DNA from: Clostridiales bacterium
GTDB lineage: Bacteria; Bacillota; Clostridia; Lachnospirales; Lachnospiraceae
DNA: 7,227 nt
Assembly: GCA_019420405.1 (NCBI GenBank)
Contig: JAHZHF010000155.1
Span: 1-7,227, forward strand
Reading direction: 5' to 3'
The notes under the pieces are model-generated. The model saw nothing but the letters and a program-made list of their open reading frames with translations. It was not told the DNA's origin and did no database searches. Below are positions 1 through 5,704 of the stretch, piece after piece. A program made the position numbers and the translations under genes. How positions within the stretch are numbered: the stretch's first letter is position 1; the number at the start of each line of letters is the position of its first letter.

Positions 1-2
1 AT

Positions 3-26
3 CGTCCCTGTTTTCGGACGTTTTTT
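3..26 (+). terminator. Terminator-like hairpin at left edge
   Basis: CGTCC (3-7) can pair with GGACG (16-20) around an 8-nt loop, followed directly by six T (21-26). This has the form of a short intrinsic terminator on the plus strand. It would serve a plus-strand gene ending left of the window, converging on copA. The stem is only 5 bp and the upstream gene is not visible. On the minus strand the T run reads as AAAAAA inside a possible ATG AAA AAA CGT CCG start, so the hairpin may be accidental. Confidence 0.4.
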
Positions 27-54
27 CATACGGGAGTTAATGAACTAAATAGCT
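15..54. repeat. 40-bp edge repeat, left copy
   Basis: This 40-bp stretch matches the reverse complement of 7161-7200 at 28 of 40 positions with no gaps. The matches cluster at the ends: CGGACGTTT at one side, and GTTAnTGnACTAAATAGCT at the other, of which the last 11 bases are identical. The inner part is an imperfect palindrome, TTAATGAACTAA (37-48), related to the perfect one in the right copy. It could be an operator of a MarR-type regulator, or the 5' region of a gene leaving the window on the minus strand (ATG at 29). Neither can be settled here. Confidence 0.5.
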
Positions 55-64
55 GCTGAATATT

Positions 65-2602
65 CTACTCAATCCCGATCACTTTGTAATCCTGATCTTC
101 TACCGTCTTTTTCAGTACGCTGTCATCAATCTCTGCATTCAATGTGACAACCGCCGTTCCCGCTTCGTGGCTGACTTCCGCCGCATCCACTTCCGGAAGT
201 GCTTCAAGGACTTTTTTCACCCTTGCCTCGCAGTGTCCGCACATCATTCCTTCGATCTTCATTGTCTTTGTCATCGTTGTTTCCTCCTCTTTCTTTCTGA
301 TTCTGATTTTTTTATCTCTGCTGGCATCATACATTTTAAACCAGTTGAGCCTCAGTGCATTGCTGACCACGCAAAAGCTGGACAGACTCATGGCCGCCGC
401 CCCGAACATGGGGTTTAACTGCCATCCGAAGATGGGAATCCACACTCCTGCAGCCAGTGGGATACCGATTACGTTGTAGAAAAATGCCCAGAACAGATTT
501 TCGTGGATATTCCGCAGCGTCGCCCTGCTCAGGCGGATCGCTGCCGGCACGTCGCTTAAGCGGCTCTTCATAAGCACCACGTCCGCCGCGTCGATGGCGA
601 TATCTGTTCCGGCTCCGATGGCGATCCCCATATCCGCGCGGGTCAGCGCCGGAGCATCGTTGATACCATCGCCTACCATGGCGACTCTGCCCTTCTTCTT
701 GAGAGCACGAATCACGCTCTCCTTGCCGTCCGGCAGAACGCCCGCGATTACTTCATCCACTCCGGCCTGATCGCCGATTGCTCTCGCTGTACGCTCGTTG
801 TCCCCGGTAAGCATAACTACATGAATGCCCATATTCTGAAGCTCTTTCACCGCCCGCGGGCTGTCCTCCTTGATCACGTCCGCCACAGCGATGATTCCGA
901 TGAGCTGGCCGTCCCGGCTGAAAAACAGCGGAGTCTTCCCCTCGGACGCCAGTTTCTCTGATAGCTGCTCCGTCTCCGGAAGAATCGAGGTGTTTTTACG
1001 GATAAATTTCAGATTGCCGCCGTAAACGTTCTTGCCTTCCAGCTTTCCGGAGAGACCGTTGCCCGGAACTGCCTGGAAGTCTTCCGCTTCGGGAGTCTCA
1101 GCCACGCCGTCCTCCTCCGCTTTCAGGAGCACTGCCCGCGCAAGAGGATGCTCGCTCTTCTTTTCCAGTGCGCAGGCAGTCAGAAGCAGTTCTTCCTCTG
1201 TCACGCCTTCTGCCGGAATCATATCTGTCACTCGCGGTTCTCCGCTTGTGATCGTACCGGTTTTATCGAGCGCAACGATCTGCGTCTTCCCCGTCTCCTC
1301 AAGCGAAACCGCTGTCTTGAACATAATGCCGTTCTTCGCGCCCATGCCGTTTCCCACCATGATCGCAACCGGAGTCGCAAGCCCCAGCGCACACGGACAG
1401 CTTATCACAAGCACGGAAATCCCTCTTGCAAGCGCAAACCCGATCGTCTCGCCTGCTATGAGCCACACAATCATGGTCACAAGGGCGATCCCGATCACCG
1501 CAGGGACAAATACGCCTGATACCCGGTCCGCCACCTTCGCGATCGGCGCCTTTGTCGCAGCCGCGTCGCTCACCATCTGGATGATCTGGGACAGAGTTGT
1601 ATCCTCTCCCACACGGGACGCCTCACAGCGCAGGAATCCGGACTGGTTTAACGTAGCCGCGGAGACCGCATCTCCCGCATCCTTATCCACCGGAATACTC
1701 TCCCCGGTCAGCGCTGATTCATTCACCGCGCTGTGTCCCTCCAGCACAATACCGTCCACCGGGATATTCTCCCCCGGCCTGACGACGAAAATATCGCCTT
1801 TTCTCACCTGTTCGATGGAAACCGTCTCCTCCACGCCGTTTCTCACAACAGTGGCCGTCTTCGGAGCCAGCTTCATCAGGCTCTTCAAGGCATCCGTAGT
1901 TCTTCCCTTTGAACGGGCTTCCAGCATCTTTCCCACCGTAATCAGTGTCAGGATCATGGCCGCAGACTCAAAATAAAACTCGTGCATATAGCCCATCACC
2001 GCGGCCGCATCCCCGCGCATCTGCGCGTCTGTCATGGCAAACAGCGCGTACAGACTGTATCCGTAGGAAGCCCCCGCCCCCAGAGCCACCAGCGTATCCA
2101 TATTGGGCGCGCGATGAATCAGTCCTTTGAATCCGCTGATAAAGAATTTCTGGTTGATCACCATAACAGCCGTGGTCAAAAGCAGCTGAATCAGTCCCAT
2201 GGCCACATGATTCCCCTCCAGGAATGACGGAACCGGCCAGTTCCACATCATATGTCCCATAGAGAAATACATCAGCGGGATCAGAAAACAAAGAGAGGCA
2301 ATCAGCCTCCTCTTCATCTTCGGCGTCTCCCGGTCCTTCAGCGAATCCTCCGCTTCCGCAATGGACATGCCGCTTCCGCCTCTGGCCTGCTGGCCGGACG
2401 AAGCGCCTTTTTCCGACGCGCCGTAGCCCGCCTCCTCCACCGCAGCAATGATCTCATCCGGAGAAGCCGTCCCCTCCACTCCCATGGAGTTCGTCAGAAG
2501 GCTCACCGAACAGGACGTTACCCCCGGTACTTTCGAAACCGCCTTCTCCACACGGGCGCTGCACGCCGCACAGCTCATGCCCGTTACATTATATTGTTCC
2601 AT
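65..2602 (-). CDS. copA: Cu(I)-exporting P1B-type ATPase with N- and C-terminal HMA domains
   Basis: An inner-membrane pump that uses ATP to export Cu(I) from the cytoplasm. The protein has 845 residues. An N-terminal HMA domain (about 4-66) carries the metal site GMSCAAC (C11, C14). Two N-terminal membrane helices (about 98-118 and 133-155) are followed by the helices of the P1B core. Diagnostic motifs are TGES (299-302), the copper-translocating CPC (402-404), DKTGT with the phosphorylated D446, the P1B-specific SEHPLA (HP at 485-486), TGDN (599-602) and GDGINDAP (644-651). YN (709-710) and MxxSS (738-742) in the last helices specify Cu(I). A second HMA domain (about 779-843, GMMCGHC, C788 and C791) follows a charged linker at the C-terminus, an uncommon position, and resembles the chaperone CopZ. 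The gene lies 12 nt after csoR, and its AGGAGG site overlaps the csoR stop, suggesting translational coupling. No terminator follows within the window. Confidence 0.97.
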   Translation of the reverse strand: MEQYNVTGMSCAACSARVEKAVSKVPGVTSCSVSLLTNSMGVEGTASPDEIIAAVEEAGYGASEKGASSGQQARGGSGMSIAEAEDSLKDRETPKMKRRLIASLCFLIPLMYFSMGHMMWNWPVPSFLEGNHVAMGLIQLLLTTAVMVINQKFFISGFKGLIHRAPNMDTLVALGAGASYGYSLYALFAMTDAQMRGDAAAVMGYMHEFYFESAAMILTLITVGKMLEARSKGRTTDALKSLMKLAPKTATVVRNGVEETVSIEQVRKGDIFVVRPGENIPVDGIVLEGHSAVNESALTGESIPVDKDAGDAVSAATLNQSGFLRCEASRVGEDTTLSQIIQMVSDAAATKAPIAKVADRVSGVFVPAVIGIALVTMIVWLIAGETIGFALARGISVLVISCPCALGLATPVAIMVGNGMGAKNGIMFKTAVSLEETGKTQIVALDKTGTITSGEPRVTDMIPAEGVTEEELLLTACALEKKSEHPLARAVLLKAEEDGVAETPEAEDFQAVPGNGLSGKLEGKNVYGGNLKFIRKNTSILPETEQLSEKLASEGKTPLFFSRDGQLIGIIAVADVIKEDSPRAVKELQNMGIHVVMLTGDNERTARAIGDQAGVDEVIAGVLPDGKESVIRALKKKGRVAMVGDGINDAPALTRADMGIAIGAGTDIAIDAADVVLMKSRLSDVPAAIRLSRATLRNIHENLFWAFFYNVIGIPLAAGVWIPIFGWQLNPMFGAAAMSLSSFCVVSNALRLNWFKMYDASRDKKIRIRKKEEETTMTKTMKIEGMMCGHCEARVKKVLEALPEVDAAEVSHEAGTAVVTLNAEIDDSVLKKTVEDQDYKVIGIE
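272..288 (-). promoter_or_regulatory. Internal Shine-Dalgarno and ATG for a CopZ-like domain inside copA
   Basis: On the minus strand a perfect AGGAGG (288-283) lies 8 nt before an in-frame ATG (274-272), codon 777 of copA. Translation from here would give a 69-residue free HMA protein ending at the copA stop (65-67), beginning MTKTMKIEGMMCGHC. That is the size and form of CopZ. The Shine-Dalgarno is read as the Lys-Glu-Glu-Glu linker codons AAA GAG GAG GAA, which could explain the acidic linker. The likely origin is an in-frame fusion of copA and copZ that kept the copZ initiation site. Use of this start is an inference. Confidence 0.6.
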
Positions 2603-2617
2603 AAAGATTCCTCCTTA
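2603..2617 (-). promoter_or_regulatory. copA ribosome binding site overlapping csoR stop
   Basis: The minus-strand sequence TAAGGAGG contains both the csoR stop codon (TAA, 2617-2615) and the copA Shine-Dalgarno, with 7 nt from its last G to the copA ATG at 2602. Ribosomes finishing csoR would be placed to start copA, which supports one bicistronic mRNA. Confidence 0.8.
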
Positions 2618-2929
2618 CTTCATCAGTTTCTGGAGAACGAGAACCAGCTCGTCTATGGTCTCTTCTTTCCCCTCCCTGATATCATCTGCCACACATGTGC
2701 GGATATGCTCCGCGAGCAGAACTTTATTAAAACTGTTGAGCGCTGCGTTTACTGCGGACACCTGTATCAGGATATCCGGACAGTAGGCGTTTTCGTCCAC
2801 CATCCTTTTGATCCCGCGCACCTGGCCCTCGATACGGCTCAGACGGTTGATCAGATCTCTGCGCTCTTTCTCCGTGCGCTCCTTCATTTTGTGCTGACAC
2901 ACCGGACAATCTTTTTTTATATCTTCCAT
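2615..2929 (-). CDS. csoR: Copper-sensing transcriptional repressor, CsoR/DUF156 family
   Basis: A small all-helical DNA-binding repressor that releases its operator when it binds Cu(I). It has 104 residues, usual for the family. The signature NRLSRIEGQVRGI (28-40) is followed by the metal ligands C50 (AYCPDIL), H75 and C79 (AEHIRTC). This C-H-C pattern, with spacing of 25 and 4, is that of the Cu(I) sensors rather than the nickel (RcnR) or formaldehyde (FrmR) branches. Tyr49 next to C50 matches the second-shell tyrosine of known CsoR proteins. An extra CPVCQHK motif (C8, C11, H13) at the N-terminus is absent from the Bacillus subtilis protein and may bind another metal or a thiol. The start is set by GAGGAGG (2945-2939), 9 nt before the ATG. 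It is first in the operon with copA, and CsoR-type palindromes lie at its promoter. Confidence 0.95.
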   Translation of the reverse strand: MEDIKKDCPVCQHKMKERTEKERRDLINRLSRIEGQVRGIKRMVDENAYCPDILIQVSAVNAALNSFNKVLLAEHIRTCVADDIREGKEETIDELVLVLQKLMK

Positions 2930-2967
2930 TCTTCTGTTCCTCCTCGCCTTTTTATGAGTATTTTTTT

Positions 2968-3131
2968 ATAACAGTTCAGCCATAGGGCTGTCCGTGAGAG
3001 AAAATCATGCTTGCATGATTTTTCGATCGTGCAGTCCTATGAGCTGAGCGCCCGTCTATGAGTAAAACAGCGGCGGCAGCCGCAATAAGCACGAAGTGCG
3101 GTTTTACGAATGGCGCGGGCTGAACTGTTAC
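2968..3131. repeat. 164-nt structured repeat with terminal inverted repeats (long copy)
   Basis: The ends TAACAGTTCAGCC (2969-2981) and GGCTGAACTGTTA (3118-3130) are perfect 13-bp inverted repeats. The first 32 bases and the last 14 closely match a 47-nt copy at 5713-5759. The extra interior is rich in hairpins: AAAATCATG-CTTG-CATGATTTT, GCGGC-GGCA-GCCGC, GCAC-GAA-GTGC, a GTAAAAC/GTTTTAC stem, and a CTATGAG direct repeat. Five T follow on the plus strand (3132-3136). No open reading frame or transposase is present. It lies inside the predicted 5' leader of csoR-copA, in the antisense sense relative to its T tract. It could be a non-autonomous mobile element (MITE-like) or a dispersed structured RNA. 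Confidence 0.8.
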
Positions 3132-3151
3132 TTTTTAGACACCCTCCGCAA

Positions 3152-3164
3152 ACCCCTGCGGGGT
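3152..3164 (-). promoter_or_regulatory. Second CsoR-type operator, downstream of the start site
   Basis: ACCCC-TGC-GGGGT is a perfect 5-bp inverted repeat with a 3-bp centre, extended by TAT on one side. It matches the TACCCC/GGGGTA character of CsoR operators. It sits about 12-24 nt downstream of the predicted csoR-copA start site. A further half-site, ACCCT, lies at 3141-3145. Confidence 0.6.
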
Positions 3165-3182
3165 ATCATTCCCACACGCATC

Positions 3183-3211
3183 ATTATATACCCTGTCAGG
3201 GTATAATGCAA
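3183..3211 (-). promoter_or_regulatory. csoR-copA promoter
   Basis: On the minus strand TTGCAT (3211-3206) and a perfect TATAAT (3188-3183) are separated by exactly 17 bp. Transcription would start near 3176, giving a leader of about 247 nt before csoR. The -35 box begins 8 nt after the yitT stop. The -35 box is only a partial match to consensus. Confidence 0.75.
3187..3205 (-). promoter_or_regulatory. CsoR operator in the promoter spacer
   Basis: TATACCCTG-T-CAGGGTATA is a perfect 9+1+9 palindrome. It fills the space between the -35 and -10 boxes and overlaps the -10. Its TACCC/GGGTA core is typical of CsoR sites. Bound CsoR would exclude RNA polymerase, and Cu(I) would relieve this. Confidence 0.8.
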
Positions 3212-3218
3212 GTGATAT

Positions 3219-3884
3219 TTAATACTTTTTTTCAGTTCTGTTTTCCGGTATTTTGCGCAGCTTTAATTCCTGTACACAATCAATCAAAAAAGAAGATACT
3301 GTTACTGTAATTACAGAAAATATAATTTTTGTAAAAGGAATATAAGTCAGAGACAGCCCGAGCACAACGAAATCCGTAAACATATAAGAGCGTGACAGCC
3401 TCCATCCGGTCACACGGGAAATCGTAAGAGCCAGCGCATCATCCCCTCCGCTCGATCCTCCCTGCCGTACAATAATGCCAACTCCGATTCCGACAAAAAC
3501 TCCTCCGCTAACCGCAGCCAGCAGCGGATACACGGACAAATCCGGAAGAGCCGGGGGAAAGAGTTCCCATACTTTATAAAACAGTGACACACTTACGGTT
3601 GAGATCGCCGAGATTTTAATAAATCTTCCTCCGAGATACTTAAACGCGAGCAAATAGCACGCAAGATCCAGTACCGGCGTTATAAAGGCCGGTGAAAATC
3701 CGAGCCAGTGCTCTGCAAGCAGCATAAGGCCGATCACCCCGCCCTCCGTGATACCGGACTGCTGATGTATATTGTGAATACCGAAGGTACAGATCATCGC
3801 TCCCACCATAATCAATGCAATCTTCTTTCCAGTTACACCTCCCGTAATTCGGATAAAAAATTTTCTTATTCTCTGTTCAGACAT
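3219..3884 (-). CDS. YitT-family membrane protein without the C-terminal DUF2179 domain
   Basis: An integral membrane protein of 221 residues in the YitT family (PF02588-type), whose biochemical role is not established. Hydrophobic segments lie at about 21-37, 66-84, 92-106, 120-139, 167-181 and 187-202. Family features are the glycine-rich GITEGGVIGL (44-53) and the loop RQGGSSGGDDALAL (140-153). Most YitT proteins have about 280 residues and end in a soluble DUF2179 domain. Here the protein ends soon after the last helix with a short basic tail. The stop looks genuine, as the next promoter begins 8 nt later. The start is supported by AAGGAG (3897-3892), 7 nt before the ATG. It is divergent from a MerR-type regulator that probably activates it. 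A transport or efflux role is only a guess from that pairing. Confidence 0.85.
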   Translation of the reverse strand: MSEQRIRKFFIRITGGVTGKKIALIMVGAMICTFGIHNIHQQSGITEGGVIGLMLLAEHWLGFSPAFITPVLDLACYLLAFKYLGGRFIKISAISTVSVSLFYKVWELFPPALPDLSVYPLLAAVSGGVFVGIGVGIIVRQGGSSGGDDALALTISRVTGWRLSRSYMFTDFVVLGLSLTYIPFTKIIFSVITVTVSSFLIDCVQELKLRKIPENRTEKKY

Positions 3885-3895
3885 TTTTCTGCTCC

Positions 3896-3925
3896 TTGCG
3901 TTTTATTCTTATCCCGGTCTATAAT
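3896..3925 (+). promoter_or_regulatory. Promoter of the merR-type gene
   Basis: TTGCGT (3896-3901), an 18-bp spacer and a perfect TATAAT (3920-3925) face the MerR gene. The start site would fall near 3932, inside the palindrome at 3930-3946, so the regulator would probably repress itself. This -10 overlaps the yitT -10 on the other strand, so the two promoters compete for the same bases. Confidence 0.6.
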
Positions 3926-3951
3926 AAAGAATATAGTAACTATATTGTCAA
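3921..3951 (-). promoter_or_regulatory. yitT promoter with 19-bp spacer (MerR-activated type)
   Basis: On the minus strand a perfect TTGACA (3951-3946) is followed after exactly 19 bp by TATTAT (3926-3921). The lengthened spacer is the hallmark of promoters that MerR-family proteins activate by distorting DNA. The spacer holds the 17-bp palindrome described separately. Confidence 0.8.
3930..3946. promoter_or_regulatory. MerR-type operator palindrome
   Basis: AATATAGT-A-ACTATATT is a perfect 8+1+8 palindrome centred at 3938. It lies between the -35 and -10 of yitT and over the predicted start site of the regulator gene. This is the position expected for activation of yitT and autorepression of merR. 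Confidence 0.8.
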
Positions 3952-3961
3952 GAGGTAATTT

Positions 3962-4795
3962 ATGAAAAATTTATTTTCTATAGGAGAATTATCAAAATAT
4001 CAGAACATCTCAAAACAAACGCTGATTTTCTACGACAAAATCGGGCTGTTTTGCCCCGCTTACGTAGACCCGAATAATGGATACCGCTACTACAGCTCCA
4101 GCCAGATCGACTATTTAGACACCATCCTGATTATGAAAAAAATCGGATTTTCTCTGAATGAAATCAAAGAGCACATGCAGCATTACAATATCGACACCAG
4201 TTTAGCCGCATTGAGGAAACAGGTCTCTGTCATTGACCGCCAGATTCAGGAACTGCACCTGATCCGCAGCCGTGTTCTCCACCGGTGTGAACAGATGGAG
4301 CTGTCCCGGCGGTATCGCGAAAAAGAGGGTGCCATTGTTATAGAAGAAACGGAACCGCAGTACATTCTTTTCCAGGAAGTTGAAAGTCCTTATACATTAA
4401 AGGAGATCAGCATTGCAACGAAGAAATGTTTTGCGGATTCTTTCCAGAAACAACTGCCCATATTTTTCGAAAGCGGTGTCATCGTCCCGCTGGAACGCAT
4501 TAAAGAAAAGCGCTGCACGGAGGCGTCCACCGCTTTCCTTCCGATTGAAAAAACAGACCGGGCACAGAATATCCGGCGGCTCCCTTCCGGGAAGCGCGCC
4601 TGTATATTCCATGTCGGAGATTATATGTCTATTGGACGCTCTTATGAAAAACTGCTGAATTACTGCGAAGAAAGTGCTCTGGAAATTGTGTCGGATGCAT
4701 ATGAATTCTGCATCAATGATTATATTACTTCCCGGGATGAAAATGAGTACATTACAAAAATTGCTTTTTATGTCCGGAAGAAAAAAGATTCATGA
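3962..4795 (+). CDS. BmrR-like MerR-family regulator with C-terminal effector domain
   Basis: A 277-residue one-component regulator, close in length to Bacillus subtilis BmrR (about 278). The N-terminal winged-helix domain (about 3-75) begins FSIGELSKYQNISKQTLIFYD and includes NGYRYYSSSQ (39-48), the second-helix/wing region typical of MerR proteins. A coiled-coil helix (about 80-118) follows as the dimer interface. The C-terminal part (about 130-275) resembles the GyrI-like ligand domain of BmrR. The stretch LPSGKRACIFHVGDY (207-221) and VSDAYEF (243-249) align with BmrR, with E248 near the acidic residue that contacts cationic drugs in BmrR. No CxC or other metal-ligand motif is seen, so a small organic effector is more likely than a metal. 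AGAGG lies 6 nt before the ATG. The natural ligand is unknown. The likely target is the divergent yitT. Confidence 0.88.
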   Translation: MKNLFSIGELSKYQNISKQTLIFYDKIGLFCPAYVDPNNGYRYYSSSQIDYLDTILIMKKIGFSLNEIKEHMQHYNIDTSLAALRKQVSVIDRQIQELHLIRSRVLHRCEQMELSRRYREKEGAIVIEETEPQYILFQEVESPYTLKEISIATKKCFADSFQKQLPIFFESGVIVPLERIKEKRCTEASTAFLPIEKTDRAQNIRRLPSGKRACIFHVGDYMSIGRSYEKLLNYCEESALEIVSDAYEFCINDYITSRDENEYITKIAFYVRKKKDS

Positions 4796-4819
4796 AAAGC
4801 AGTTCCGGTCTCCCACGAT

Positions 4820-5581
4820 TCACATGCTTCCGTGAAGAAGGCGAAGCACTACAGCCAGATCTTCCGCGTCCATCTGTCCCGGCGCGGAGGTCTTCCCCAC
4901 TGCGCCGAACGTGACGGCCGAGCCGAACACCTCCCCGCAGATCCGGCTGATCACGCCGCTTCCCGCCATAGACATAGTAATAACAGGACGCTCTGCATAT
5001 AGCCGGGTCATCTCCTCTGTAGCGGATAAAAGGGTCAGCACATCTTCTCTGCTCCCGGGCATCACTGCAATTTTCAGGATATCCGCTCCCAGCTCCTGCA
5101 TCTTCCTCAGACGCAGGACGATCTCCTCCTGATCCGGAGTGCCGCAGAAATCGTGGTTTGACATAATCACCTTCACACCGTGTGCATGAGCCGAACCAAG
5201 TACCGACCTTACCGCCTCCCCGCCCCGGAACATCTCCACGTCCACAAGGTCCGTCAGCCCGGACTCTGCCGCCTTCTGATTTAGTTTCACATAGGTCTCT
5301 GTCTCAATAGATTTTTCCCCGCCTTCGTCTGCCGTACGGAATGTAAAAAGAAGCGGCATCTCACCAAGAGCATCCCTCAAATCACTCAGCATCCGCTCTG
5401 TCTTCCCGAAATCAAAGATATCCTCATACCAGTCCGCACGCCATTCCACGAGATCTGCGGAAGTGGTCCGTATCTCTTCCGCGGATCTTAATATCTCTTC
5501 CAGCGTCTTCCCGACGATGGGCACACAGATTTTAGGGATGCCCGCGCCTATTTCAATGTTTCTAACTCTTACCGTATTCAT
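4820..5581 (-). CDS. aroD: 3-Dehydroquinate dehydratase, type I
   Basis: A cytoplasmic enzyme converting 3-dehydroquinate to 3-dehydroshikimate, the third step towards chorismate, through a Schiff base. With the start chosen here the protein has 253 residues, usual for type I. Residues match the Salmonella and E. coli enzyme in motif and even in number: E46 and R48 (EWRAD), R82, E86, catalytic H143 (SNHDF), Schiff-base K170 (ILKIAV), R213 (ISR), S232 and Q236 (PGQMD). An upstream ATG at 5659 would add 26 residues, but AAGGAG (5595-5590) lies 8 nt before the ATG at 5581 and the extra residues fit no part of the family. It is convergent with merR, with 24 bp between stops. No other aro genes adjoin it, so a role in quinate use cannot be excluded from context. 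Confidence 0.96.
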   Translation of the reverse strand: MNTVRVRNIEIGAGIPKICVPIVGKTLEEILRSAEEIRTTSADLVEWRADWYEDIFDFGKTERMLSDLRDALGEMPLLFTFRTADEGGEKSIETETYVKLNQKAAESGLTDLVDVEMFRGGEAVRSVLGSAHAHGVKVIMSNHDFCGTPDQEEIVLRLRKMQELGADILKIAVMPGSREDVLTLLSATEEMTRLYAERPVITMSMAGSGVISRICGEVFGSAVTFGAVGKTSAPGQMDAEDLAVVLRLLHGSM

Positions 5582-5612
5582 CAGCAATACTCCTTTGAAT
5601 AATCCGTCACTG

Positions 5613-5641
5613 ATACTAATTTCTTGCTCACCGCCTGTACA
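5613..5641 (-). promoter_or_regulatory. Possible aroD promoter
   Basis: TGTACA (5641-5636) and TAGTAT (5618-5613) on the minus strand are 17 bp apart, each matching consensus at 4 of 6 positions. A start near 5606 would give a leader of about 25 nt. The boxes are weak. The hairpin at 5665-5699 just upstream supports a separate aroD promoter. Confidence 0.35.
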
Positions 5642-5664
5642 GTCGGGAGTCTTCCCCATCTGAT

Positions 5665-5699
5665 AAACCCCGCCCGGAAATCAGCGTCTCCAGGCGGGG
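5665..5699 (-). terminator. Probable glyA terminator hairpin
   Basis: On the minus strand CCCCGCCTGGAGA pairs with TTTCCGGGCGGGG around a 6-nt loop, a 13-bp stem with two G-U pairs, followed by TTTAT. The G-U pairs become mismatches on the other strand, so the RNA is probably made in the glyA direction. The T run is short for an intrinsic terminator. An alternative is an attenuator or leader structure for aroD. Confidence 0.65.
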
Positions 5700-5704
5700 C
5701 ATGA

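Noticed and set aside
1..29. Partial minus-strand gene starting with ATG at 29 (MKKRPKTGT)
   Set aside because: Only nine codons are visible and there is no Shine-Dalgarno. It is mentioned under the edge-repeat finding but is not supported as a gene.
1032..1976. Long plus-strand ORF of 314 residues inside copA
   Set aside because: It is antisense to the conserved CopA core, is Ser/Thr/Pro rich without any domain, and lacks a good ribosome site. It is an artefact of codon use in copA.
1968..2291. Minus-strand ORF of 107 residues overlapping copA in another frame
   Set aside because: The copA frame here encodes recognisable CopA sequence. The alternative frame has no recognisable features or initiation site.
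4793..4822. Bidirectional terminator between merR and aroD
   Set aside because: The 24-bp gap has only a direct GATTCA repeat and no convincing inverted repeat next to a T run.
5579..5659. Earlier aroD start at 5659 (279 residues)
   Set aside because: AAGGAG at 8 nt and family length favour 5581, where the catalytic residues also take the same numbers as in E. coli AroD.
5582..5665. T-box leader upstream of aroD
   Set aside because: No T-box antiterminator motif (TGGNACCGCG-like) or suitable long leader is present.
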